Shown here piece after piece: positions 8,742 through 16,302 of a stretch of 46,691 nt of DNA. The DNA lies in assembly GCA_002069725.1 (NCBI GenBank), contig MWBW01000022.1:1-46691 (forward strand), written 5' to 3'. Under the pieces are notes generated by a model that saw nothing but the letters and a program-made list of their open reading frames with translations, was not told where the DNA came from and made no database searches. Origin of the DNA: Firmicutes bacterium ADurb.Bin248. Its GTDB lineage: Bacteria; Bacillota; Clostridia; Christensenellales; CAG-138. Within the stretch, counting starts at the first letter, position 1. The number at the start of each line of letters is the position of its first letter. Position numbers and translations under genes: made by a program.

Positions 8742-9662
8742 TCATCCGATGTCGGCGGGCGGGACTTTATACAGCCAGTCCCGGCTGCGATACGCGGGGT
8801 CGGGATATTTATAAAAGCCCTGCCCCGATTTGACGCCCAGCTTGCCGGCTTCGATCAGCTCGATCAGCGCCCGGGGCGGCTGGTCGGTCGGATCGCCGCT
8901 CTCGTTGAAGTAGCTGATTTCGATGTCCCGGATAACGTCGAGCCCCACGATGTCCATCAGCCCGAAAGGGCCGAACGCGGTGGAAAATTCCAGCATGAAC
9001 GCGCGGTCCAGATCCTCGTAATCGCAGTATCCCTGCGACCAGAGCTTGAGCGTTTCCTTCTTGATGGCGCGCCACACGCGGTTATGGGAAAACCCCTTTA
9101 TTTCCTTCCTGGTAACGATTGGAACGAGCTTCAGATCGTTCAGGAAACCCATTGCCAGCGTCTTGGTTTCTTCCGAAGTCCTGTCGTTCCACATCACTTC
9201 GACCAGATCGTCTTTTACCGGCGTCATGAAATTGAGGTTAAACGTCCTGTCCTTGCGGGCAACATTCGTGTATATGGAAGAGCTTTTCAGGGATGAGCTG
9301 TTTGTAGTAAGCAGCGTTTCAGGCGCTGCGATGCGATCTATCTGCTCCCATACCTGTTTCTTGAGCTCCAGCTTCTCCGGCACCACCTCAATGGCAAGAT
9401 CGACGCCCTCCAGAGCCTGCTCGATGGAAGTGAAGTACCGGATGCGCGCGTATGCTCTTTCGCTTTCGGCGCCATCGAGCCGGCCCGCCTTCCCATACTC
9501 TTCCAGCCAGGCCTTTACCCTGGTGTCGGCGCTTTTCAGCATGTCCGGACGAATATCAAACACCGATACTTCCCTGCCGTAGACGGCGCTGCGGAAAGCG
9601 ATCTGCACCCCCTGCACGCCGGCTCCGATGACCGCCACTTTTTTGATGCTCTTATCCGCCAT
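8742..9662 (-). CDS. 3-hydroxyacyl-CoA dehydrogenase family protein with altered catalytic site
   Basis: A 306-residue NAD-dependent dehydrogenase: Rossmann motif VAVIGAGVQGVQIA at residues 9-22, acidic NAD-ribose residue in VFDIRPD, and a C-terminal helical domain (FGPFGLMDIVGLDVIRDIE). The family oxidises 3-hydroxyacyl-CoA; one branch oxidises free carnitine. The conserved HFFNPV loop with the catalytic His reads NFMTPV here, so Asn replaces His, while the partner Glu is kept in DLVEVM. The enzyme may therefore use another base, another substrate, or catalyse a different step. It is the first gene of the operon, 168 bases after the -10 element at 9837-9842, and starts at ATG 9662 after GCGAGGT. 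Confidence 0.87.
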   Translation of the reverse strand: MADKSIKKVAVIGAGVQGVQIAFRSAVYGREVSVFDIRPDMLKSADTRVKAWLEEYGKAGRLDGAESERAYARIRYFTSIEQALEGVDLAIEVVPEKLELKKQVWEQIDRIAAPETLLTTNSSSLKSSSIYTNVARKDRTFNLNFMTPVKDDLVEVMWNDRTSEETKTLAMGFLNDLKLVPIVTRKEIKGFSHNRVWRAIKKETLKLWSQGYCDYEDLDRAFMLEFSTAFGPFGLMDIVGLDVIRDIEISYFNESGDPTDQPPRALIELIEAGKLGVKSGQGFYKYPDPAYRSRDWLYKVPPADIG

Positions 9663-9836
9663 GGATTTACCTCGCTTTTCATTGAATTTGGGTATGACAA
9701 ATAAAGAACATCCCTGCGGTTGATCGCAAATAAACGCCGGGAAATGTTCAGTCTGTTTTGCCCGCGGCAGCCGCCCGGTGCAATGGAGGTTTTACGCAAA
9801 ACAATTTTTAGTCAATTTAGGTCATCTATGTTTTGT

Positions 9837-9865
9837 ATAGTAGCACCGCGTTCCGCGCTTGTCAA
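9837..9865 (-). promoter_or_regulatory. sigma-A promoter of the BKACE operon
   Basis: On the minus strand there is TTGACA (9865-9860), a 17-base spacer and TACTAT (9842-9837). It lies about 175 bases upstream of the first operon gene, leaving room in the leader for an operator of the neighbouring regulator. Confidence 0.7.
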
Positions 9866-9888
9866 TTATCATTTTAGAAAATTCGACG

Positions 9889-9932
9889 AAAACAAAAACC
9901 TCCCGAGTTGCCGCATGGGCGGCTCGGGAGGT
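9889..9932 (-). terminator. intrinsic terminator after the regulator gene
   Basis: ACCTCCCGAG and CTCGGGAGGT form a perfect 10-bp stem with a smaller GC hairpin inside. On the minus strand it is followed by TTTTTGTTTT. It separates the regulator (stop at 9950) from the operon promoter just downstream. Confidence 0.85.
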
Positions 9933-9949
9933 GAGCGCAAGGTTCAGCG

Positions 9950-11251
9950 TCAGTCGAAGAGCAGCTGATAGCGGAGCTTGGGGCGGCCCTTGCCGCCGGC
10001 GTTTTCATTGTAAGCGCGCGCGCCGCCGCTTTGCGTCAGTTTGGTCAGAATGCGGTTCGCCGTTCTCCGGGATATATCGGAGAATTGGGCGTATTCCGCG
10101 GCTGTTATCGTATTCGTATTCGTCACATTGGTGTAGGCGCGCAAGTGCTGAAGCGCGACATGGTCGATCCCATACTTCTCCGCGAGCTCCAGCAAACCCT
10201 TGTCGGGTACGGCGGGGTATTCACGACCCGGCCTGCCCAGAGGGCCGGTAAGCTGACCGGTATGCGAAACGTGAAAGGTCCGGTTCGACATGCCCGAGAC
10301 CGACAGCGCCTGAGCCGCGTTCATACGCGCTTGAAAAAGCGTATTGCCCGTGCCTATGCCGGCCGATATTTTTTCGGCGATGTCGTCCCCGAATATATTG
10401 TTGAATGTCGGGAAGACGGTAAAATCACGGGTAAGCTCGGCCAGATCCTTATACCGTAGAGTAACCTCCAGTTTATCGGGATAATGGAAAACAGAAGACT
10501 CAAATCCTGCGGTGCGCGTTTCAAAAGCCACGGTATCGGCAAAATGCGCATATTCCGACGCTTCTCTGCCGAAAAAACGCAGGGCGACCACGGCGAGCTT
10601 TTGGTCGTAAGCCGAGGAGATTATCAGGCTTCCGGTGGTTTGTATGATGAAGTTTAATATGTATTCCTTAGCGGGCATAATGTACGCGTGCGGAATGCCG
10701 GCGGATGCCAGCTCATGCGCAATCATTCCAAACCGGGTCAGCGCAAAGGCCGTTTTGCCGCTTCGGTAATGCGAAACGTGCCAATGCAGTATTTTGTTCA
10801 TTAACAAACAGTAGTTTGTGTCGTCGAGCACCAGAATGTCGCTGAACCCGTCGTCCAAATAATATGGCTTTTGGTTTTCCGGAAAAAACGCGTCATAACC
10901 TTTATCGTTTCCCGACGACGGCAAAACGTCTATCGAGACTTTAGAGAAATCGAAAGCCCGGTCTTTGACCAGCAGGCCGTAAAGTACGGGCGAAAGGTCT
11001 GCGGCAAAATCGTCAAAGGCAAAGCAAGGCACGGTGATGCTGTTTCCGTTTTTTGTCGCGCATATCATCAGAATCTGCTCGGTAAACACGACCGCGTCGT
11101 ATTTGGTACCTTCGCTCTCGTAAATTTCGAGCGCTCCCCGTTCGCTTTGGGCCTCAAAAATCGTAAGCTCACAATACGCGCCTAAATCTGAAACCAAGCT
11201 TTCCATAAGTTTTCGTAAGGGCGGGCTTGTGATAGCCGCGATGCGTAACAT
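9950..11251 (-). CDS. three-domain transcriptional regulator (sensor, GGDEF-like fold, winged helix)
   Basis: A 433-residue regulator. The N-terminal part (1-150) looks like a receiver or PrpR-type sensory fold, with EIYESEGTKYDAVVFTE. The middle (about 220-330) contains GIGTGNTLFQARMNAAQAL, the helix-loop pattern of degenerate GGDEF or GTP cyclohydrolase III-like domains found in some regulators; no GGDEF catalytic motif is present, so a nucleotide-sensing rather than synthesising role is likely. The C-terminus (about 365-433) is a helix-turn-helix with TNTITAAEYAQFSDISRRTA. It has its own promoter and terminator and lies directly upstream of the BKACE operon, so it probably controls that operon. 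The fold names are inferred from pattern. Confidence 0.7.
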   Translation of the reverse strand: MLRIAAITSPPLRKLMESLVSDLGAYCELTIFEAQSERGALEIYESEGTKYDAVVFTEQILMICATKNGNSITVPCFAFDDFAADLSPVLYGLLVKDRAFDFSKVSIDVLPSSGNDKGYDAFFPENQKPYYLDDGFSDILVLDDTNYCLLMNKILHWHVSHYRSGKTAFALTRFGMIAHELASAGIPHAYIMPAKEYILNFIIQTTGSLIISSAYDQKLAVVALRFFGREASEYAHFADTVAFETRTAGFESSVFHYPDKLEVTLRYKDLAELTRDFTVFPTFNNIFGDDIAEKISAGIGTGNTLFQARMNAAQALSVSGMSNRTFHVSHTGQLTGPLGRPGREYPAVPDKGLLELAEKYGIDHVALQHLRAYTNVTNTNTITAAEYAQFSDISRRTANRILTKLTQSGGARAYNENAGGKGRPKLRYQLLFD

Positions 11252-11308
11252 ATATCAACCATACTTTCTCAAGTTATAGGAACATGCACGAGCCTGTCCG
11301 GCAAAAGA

Positions 11309-11337
11309 ATTCTACCTTCATTTTTTCACAGTGTCAA
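11309..11337 (-). promoter_or_regulatory. sigma-A promoter of the three-domain regulator
   Basis: TTGACA (11337-11332), a 17-base spacer and TAGAAT (11314-11309) on the minus strand, about 58 bases upstream of the start codon at 11251. Confidence 0.8.
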
Positions 11338-11480
11338 GGAAACGGGCCTTCCCCGGCATCTGTGCAGACTCAAAAACGAGCCTGCCCCGCCCTCGTCGAT
11401 TGCGCCGTCATCGCCGTATAACCACGAAACCACCCGCCCTTTTTCACACGAGCGCCCGCCTGCTCGCGCTCTTCGGGCGC

Positions 11481-12218
11481 TCACTCCCTGGCTTTATCGG
11501 ACTCCTCGAGGCGGCTCTCCGCCTCGGCCATGCGGTAGCCGACGCCGATCTCCGCCAGGATATAGCGCGGCGTATTGTGGTTCTTTTCGATTTTACGGCG
11601 GATGTTCGCGATGTTCACCCGCAGGATCAGGTTGTTGTCGGATTGCGCGTAAGGCCCCCATACGCTTGAGATGATGTAATCATGCGTGAGCACCTTTCCC
11701 GGCGTGCGGGCGAGCAGCTCGACGATGCGGTATTCGAGCCGCGTCAGATGGATTTCCTCATGCGCCACAAAGACGCGGCTGTTTTGAAAATCCACAGTCA
11801 GATCCCCGACGGCGTAGCTCATCTCCGGCGAGGCGGAGCTGGCGCTGATCTTATCCGCCTGGCGCAGCGCCACGCGGATGCGCGCAAGCAGCTCGGAAGC
11901 GCTGAAGGGCTTGTTGATGTAATCGTCGGCGCCCATATCGAGCGCCTGCACCTTTTCCCTTTCCTGGTTGCGCGCGGAGACGATGATGACCGGCCCCTCA
12001 TACCACTTGCGCAGCTTGGTGAGCACCCGCATGCCGTCGATATCCGGCAGGCCGAGATCCAGCAGCACCACATCGGGCACGTGGGAGCACGCGAGCTGCA
12101 GCGCGCCCGTGCCCGAGGTCGCGAAAAGCACGCGGTAGTCGTTGGCCTCCAAAAGGGATCTGAGAATGTCCGCGATGTATCCGTCATCCTCCACGATGAG
12201 GATGGTGCGTTTTTTCAT
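11481..12218 (-). CDS. OmpR-family response regulator, KdpE-like
   Basis: A 245-residue response regulator. In the receiver domain the acidic pair is D11-D12, the phosphorylated Asp is D54 in LLDLGLPD, the switch Ser is S81 and the conserved Lys is K103 in NKPF. The C-terminal OmpR winged helix carries LTRLEYRIVELLARTPGKVL and NLILRVNIANIRRKIE. The overall sequence is closest in feel to KdpE. Its ATG overlaps the kinase stop (ATGA, 12215-12218), so translation is coupled. An inverted repeat overlaps the stop codon (11450-11482). No kdpFABC genes lie nearby; the adjacent divergent operon is a peptide-type ABC importer, a more likely target. Confidence 0.9.
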   Translation of the reverse strand: MKKRTILIVEDDGYIADILRSLLEANDYRVLFATSGTGALQLACSHVPDVVLLDLGLPDIDGMRVLTKLRKWYEGPVIIVSARNQEREKVQALDMGADDYINKPFSASELLARIRVALRQADKISASSASPEMSYAVGDLTVDFQNSRVFVAHEEIHLTRLEYRIVELLARTPGKVLTHDYIISSVWGPYAQSDNNLILRVNIANIRRKIEKNHNTPRYILAEIGVGYRMAEAESRLEESDKARE

Positions 12219-13744
12219 AGCGCTCCCTCCATGGGTAAAGTAAAGGTGAAAACGGCGCCCTTATCCGGGTTGTTTGCCCCCGTAATCTGCCCGCCGTGCG
12301 CGCGTATGACGCTGCGGCAGATGGAAAGCCCTATGCCGAGCCCGTGGGAATACTCCGTGTCGGCGCGGTTGACGGGCGTAAAAAGGCTGTCGATCATCCC
12401 GGGCGAGAGCCCCGCGCCGTAATCCCGCACGACGAACACGGCGGCGTCCCCGCGCACGCTCACGGTCAGATCGATCTGCTTGCTGCCGCCGCCGTATTTC
12501 ACGGCGTTTTCCACGAGGTTCATCAAAACCTGGAGGATAAGGGTCGCGTCCATCTGCACGAGGAGCGGCTCCTCCGGCGTGACGGCGTGGATGTGGGTAT
12601 CCGCAAAACGCCTCTTGCAGCGCGAAACGACCTCCGCCACAACCTCCTCCACCAGCTCGGGCGATTTTTTAAGCGCGCACACATTGTCGCTTACGCGGGT
12701 GACGGAGAGGAGGTTTTCCACCATATGGCAGAGCCACTCCGCCTCCTCGTGAATGTTGGAGAGGAGGTTGTCGTGCGCGGCGGGATGGATGCGTTCGCCG
12801 GATTGCAGCAGCGTGGAGCACGCGCTCATGATGCCTGTGAGCGGGGAGCGCAGATCGTGCGAGATGGCGCGCAGAAAATCCGCGCGGATGCGCTCGCGCT
12901 CGCTTTCGATGAGGACGGACTGCTGCCGGTCCGCCAGCGTCTGGCGCTCCAAAGCGCTTTCCGCCTGCGCGATGATGTTCGCGATCTCATCCCGGGTTTT
13001 CGCGTCGATCCGCTCGCCGTCCGCAAACAGGACCGCGACCACGGCAAGCACCTCTTCGCCGGACTTGAGCGGGATATATACGAACGCCGAAAACGCGCCT
13101 TCGGCATAAAAGCGCCCCGCCGGCCTGCCTGTTTCGAACGCGGCGCGCGCGGCGTCGTACGCCGATTCGTAGATGATGAGCCCCTCCGGCAGGCGCTGCA
13201 CGTCGCGGATGTCCCCCGCGGCGCTGCGCTCGAAGATGATGGCGCAGCGGCCGTAAAGCTCGCTCATGGCCTCGAGTATGGTCGCATACACATTGGGGAG
13301 GCCGCGCGCCATGAGGAGCTTGTTCAGCGCGGTTCTGAGCACGATCTGCCGGTCCATCTGCACGGTGGAAAAATATTCCTGCTGCTGTATGCTCGTGATC
13401 ATGGACATCATCAGGAGCGTCAGCGCCGCGGTCAGCGCGAGCAGCAAAAGCGCGTTGTGCAGCGGCTCGCTCACCAGAGCGGGTTCCACCAAAAGAAGCG
13501 CGAGTATCTGCAGCACCGATATGCACGCCGCGCCGAGCGCGAGGTAGCGCTCCATCGTGAGCACGGAGACGGCATAGACCGAGAGCAGGGACGTGAGTAT
13601 CATAAGATACGGCGTGCGCAGCGCAAAAAAAGCGATGAGCGCGCACACCACGTTCAGAAAAACGGCGATCGCGACGATGCGCCGGTTTTTGTTTGTAAAG
13701 ATCCATTTTATCATGACGCGCAGCCATGCGATCATAACGGGCAC
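12215..13744 (-). CDS. sensor histidine kinase resembling the C-terminal half of KdpD
   Basis: A 509-residue membrane kinase. About four transmembrane helices lie in residues 20-115 with almost no external loops, as in KdpD. A GAF-like domain follows (about 140-265), then a HisKA domain with the phospho-acceptor His near residue 296 in AISHDLRSPLTGI, then an ATPase domain (N-box LMNLVENAVKYGG, G-boxes RDYGAGLSPG and GLGIGLSICR). It lacks the cytoplasmic KdpD and universal-stress domains that precede the helices in true KdpD, so it is a short variant. The signal probably acts at the membrane or GAF domain. It is co-transcribed with the response regulator. Confidence 0.9.
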   Translation of the reverse strand: MPVMIAWLRVMIKWIFTNKNRRIVAIAVFLNVVCALIAFFALRTPYLMILTSLLSVYAVSVLTMERYLALGAACISVLQILALLLVEPALVSEPLHNALLLLALTAALTLLMMSMITSIQQQEYFSTVQMDRQIVLRTALNKLLMARGLPNVYATILEAMSELYGRCAIIFERSAAGDIRDVQRLPEGLIIYESAYDAARAAFETGRPAGRFYAEGAFSAFVYIPLKSGEEVLAVVAVLFADGERIDAKTRDEIANIIAQAESALERQTLADRQQSVLIESERERIRADFLRAISHDLRSPLTGIMSACSTLLQSGERIHPAAHDNLLSNIHEEAEWLCHMVENLLSVTRVSDNVCALKKSPELVEEVVAEVVSRCKRRFADTHIHAVTPEEPLLVQMDATLILQVLMNLVENAVKYGGGSKQIDLTVSVRGDAAVFVVRDYGAGLSPGMIDSLFTPVNRADTEYSHGLGIGLSICRSVIRAHGGQITGANNPDKGAVFTFTLPMEGAL

Positions 13745-13760
13745 CTCGGTTTCGTTATCA

Positions 13761-13766
13761 ATTATA
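13761..13766 (-). promoter_or_regulatory. possible -10 element for the two-component operon
   Basis: A perfect TATAAT lies on the minus strand 16 bases upstream of the kinase start. No good -35 is visible at 17 bases, and the implied 5' leader would be only about 10 bases, so the call is weak. Confidence 0.35.
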
Positions 13767-13831
13767 CATGATACAACAAAAAAATGGCACGTTTGCGTGT
13801 TAAGAAAAAGTTAGGAAATCCGCCGCGCGCT

Positions 13832-13860
13832 TGCGCCCCCGTATCCGCGCGGATATAATG
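13832..13860 (+). promoter_or_regulatory. promoter of the peptide ABC importer operon
   Basis: TTGCGC (13832-13837), a 17-base spacer and a perfect TATAAT (13855-13860). Transcription would start near 13867, about 230 bases before the first gene. Confidence 0.65.
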
Positions 13861-13866
13861 TGAGCG

Positions 13867-14097
13867 AAGTTCGGGCAGTTTCGGTTTCGCCGTTTCGGTG
13901 AAAGCAAACCCGCCGGGCCTCCGGCCGGAAGCATGCGGCACGCGATGGAATCCTGAATGAACAAGAGTTTCGTCTTCGACATATACGGTAACCTCCGAAT
14001 TTTATATGCGATACATTTTTCCGCGCGGGGCATACGTCGTTCGTTAAAAGCTGCGAACGCAGTTTTTATAAATCAAACAAGAGGAGAAGGAATCCAA
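13867..14097 (+). promoter_or_regulatory. long structured 5' leader of the importer operon
   Basis: About 230 bases separate the predicted transcription start from the start codon. At least two hairpins are possible: TTTCGCC with GGTGAAA (near 13887-13906), and a GC-rich CCGGGCC/GGCCGG stem (near 13912-13928). I do not recognise a known riboswitch consensus. There is an open frame from 13957 in frame with the binding protein, but the signal peptide starts only at 14098, so this is leader rather than coding sequence. Confidence 0.4.
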
Positions 14098-16122
14098 ATG
14101 AAGAGAAAGCTTTTCTCGCTGTTGCTCTGCTTCGCGATGGTCCTCTCGCTGGCTGCCGGCTGCGGCGTCGGCGGGACCGGCGAGACCGTCGACAATCCGC
14201 CGGACGGCACGCCCGTGGTGGATACGCAAGGGGGCGACAACTCCCAGATCGAAACAGAGTATACCGGCGACGGCCGGCAGGTCAGCGATGAGACTGAGCT
14301 GTACTATCTGTTCAGCGGCGAGGTGACGGACTGGAACTATCTGGTCGCAACCTCGAATACGCCGGCCATGTACATCGATTCCCTCGTCGAATACGACTAC
14401 CTCGGCCTGTGCAAGCCCTGCCTTGCCGAGAGCTGGACCCGTTCCGAAGACGGCCTTGTTTGGACCTTCAAGATCCGCCAGGGCGTGAAGTGGCTGACCT
14501 ATCAGAAAGAGGAATATGCCGACGTCACCGCGTACGACTGGGAAACCTCCTGCAAATACATACTCGATCCCGCGAACGCTTCCCGCCTTGCGGACATGAT
14601 GTTCACCCTCAAGGGCGCGGAGGCGTATTACGACAAGATGGCGGGCGGCGACACGAGCGCGGACTTCTCCGCCGTCGGCGTCAAGGCGCTGGACGCGTAT
14701 ACGCTGCAGTATACGCTCGAAGCGCCCGTACCGTACTTCCTGTCGTCCCTGACCTATAAGAACTTCTTCCCCGCCAACGCCCAGTGGATCGAAGAGTGCG
14801 GCGATCAGTTCTCCACCGACAATCAGACCATGCTCTACTGCGGCGAGTTCGTGATGACCGAGTATGTTCCCCAGCAGATCATCGTGTCCGAGCTGACCCC
14901 GAACTACTGGGACATCAAGAACATGCACGTCACCAAAATTACCGAGATCTACAACGCCGAGGCCGGCACCGTGGAACCCGAAATGTTCCTGCGCGGCGAA
15001 GTCAACTATTGCGAAGTCCCCACCGAGCAGCTTGACGAGTGGCTCAACGATCCCGCGAAGTACGAGCTGATCCGTCCCTGCCGCCCGAGCTTCTACACCT
15101 ACAGCTACTATTTCAACTTCTATCCCAACTTCGACGAGAAATATGAACCCGACAACTGGAAGCTCGCCGTCAACAACGTGAACTTCCGCAAGTCCATCCT
15201 CCACGCGCTCGATAAGGTCGCGCTGGTCGAGATCGACGATCCTTACAATGCGGACGCGCACGTGCAGAACACCATGACCCCGGCCGACTTCATCAGCGCC
15301 AGCGGCGTGGACTACACCAGGCTCGACGCGCTCAAGGATTGGGCCGAGAGAGACACCTACGACGTGGAGCTCGCCAAAGGATACAGGGAGACGGCCATAC
15401 AGGAGCTGACCGCGGCCGGCGCCACGTTCCCCATCATTGTTTACTGCCCATACAACACCGGCTCCACCTATGACACGCAGCGCGCACAGGTCTTCGAGCA
15501 GATGCTCGAGCGCAACCTCGGCACGGAATACATCGATATTCAGCTCGAAGGCTATCCGGACAGCGACTACAGCAACACCACGCTGCGCGCCGGCAACTAC
15601 TGCATCCAGCGCTCCAGCTGGATGGCGGACTACCTCGACCCGCTCTCCTACACCGACCCGTTCCGCATCGTGCAGAACCGCACCAACTTCATCTACATGG
15701 CAGAAGGCCTCATGCAGGTCTCCGACACGCAGGTGGAAGGCTCCAAGCAGGGCAAGGACGGCCGCTGGTACTACGACATCGTGTATGATGACATGGTGGA
15801 CGCCGCCAACAGCGAGTACATCGACCTCACCAAGCGCTACAACGACTTTGCGGTCTGCGAGAACTGGCTCGTAAACGAGATGTGCCTTGCGATGCCCTAC
15901 ATGCGCGGCGGCACGGGCTACATCGGCTCCTCGCTGATGCCGTTCGAATCCCAGTATGCGGCGTTCGGCGCTTCCGACGGCCGCTATAAGTATCAGTACA
16001 TCTATACCGACGGTATCAACACCGAAGAGTATTATACCGCCTATGAAGCGTGGCAGAAAGAGCGCGCCGACGCGATCGCGCAGCTCGACGCGCAGGGCAA
16101 GGTTTTCGGCATAGATTACTAA
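14098..16122 (+). CDS. peptide ABC transporter substrate-binding lipoprotein (SBP_bac_5, DppA/OppA family)
   Basis: A 674-residue extracellular solute-binding lipoprotein. ATG 14098 follows GAGGAGAAGG. The signal sequence MKRKLFSLLLCFAMVLSLAA ends in a lipobox with the lipidated Cys at residue 22 (LAAGC). The mature part has family-5 features: CLAESWTRSEDGLVWTFKIR, a GVKW strand, then VKALDAYTLQYTLEAPVPYF and FRKSILHALDKVAL. It is longer than typical DppA (about 530), mainly through insertions in the C-terminal lobe. It delivers a peptide or peptide-like ligand to the permeases downstream. The ligand is not predictable; the rich Tyr/Trp content fits an aromatic-lined pocket but that is speculative. 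Confidence 0.95.
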   Translation: MKRKLFSLLLCFAMVLSLAAGCGVGGTGETVDNPPDGTPVVDTQGGDNSQIETEYTGDGRQVSDETELYYLFSGEVTDWNYLVATSNTPAMYIDSLVEYDYLGLCKPCLAESWTRSEDGLVWTFKIRQGVKWLTYQKEEYADVTAYDWETSCKYILDPANASRLADMMFTLKGAEAYYDKMAGGDTSADFSAVGVKALDAYTLQYTLEAPVPYFLSSLTYKNFFPANAQWIEECGDQFSTDNQTMLYCGEFVMTEYVPQQIIVSELTPNYWDIKNMHVTKITEIYNAEAGTVEPEMFLRGEVNYCEVPTEQLDEWLNDPAKYELIRPCRPSFYTYSYYFNFYPNFDEKYEPDNWKLAVNNVNFRKSILHALDKVALVEIDDPYNADAHVQNTMTPADFISASGVDYTRLDALKDWAERDTYDVELAKGYRETAIQELTAAGATFPIIVYCPYNTGSTYDTQRAQVFEQMLERNLGTEYIDIQLEGYPDSDYSNTTLRAGNYCIQRSSWMADYLDPLSYTDPFRIVQNRTNFIYMAEGLMQVSDTQVEGSKQGKDGRWYYDIVYDDMVDAANSEYIDLTKRYNDFAVCENWLVNEMCLAMPYMRGGTGYIGSSLMPFESQYAAFGASDGRYKYQYIYTDGINTEEYYTAYEAWQKERADAIAQLDAQGKVFGIDY

Positions 16123-16151
16123 GCCGACGCCCAAACGAAATCCCATGCGTC

Positions 16152-16189
16152 TCCCGCTCATGCCGTCCTTCGGGGCGGCATGAGCGGGA
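16152..16189 (+). promoter_or_regulatory. very strong intercistronic stem-loop with TTCG tetraloop
   Basis: TCCCGCTCATGCCGTCC (16152-16168) pairs over 17 bp (one T-G pair) with 16173-16189 around a TTCG loop. No T-run follows, so it is not a classical terminator. Sitting between the binding-protein and permease genes, it fits an RNA-stabilising or partially terminating element that keeps binding protein in excess. Confidence 0.75.
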
Positions 16190-16302
16190 AATCGGAGCAA
16201 GGCTGCCCGGTTCCGCGCGCGCAAACCGCGTTTGCCTACGCGGAACCGTTTTTTAGGCAGCCGTACGCGGGCCGATCGCAAAATCGACATGAGGTGTTAG
16301 TA

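Noticed and set aside
11450..11482. Inverted repeat overlapping the response-regulator stop as a terminator
   Set aside because: The stem is good but is followed by GTGTGAAAAA rather than a T-run on the coding strand.
13900..13960. GCAAACC-like sequence as a cyclic-di-GMP riboswitch
   Set aside because: The second conserved arm and tetraloop receptor of that riboswitch are not found, so only a generic leader is reported.
14044..16290. 748-codon open frame on the minus strand opposite the binding-protein gene
   Set aside because: It is an antisense frame produced by the codon bias of a GC-rich gene; its composition is not protein-like and it has no ribosome site, whereas the plus strand has a lipobox and family motifs.
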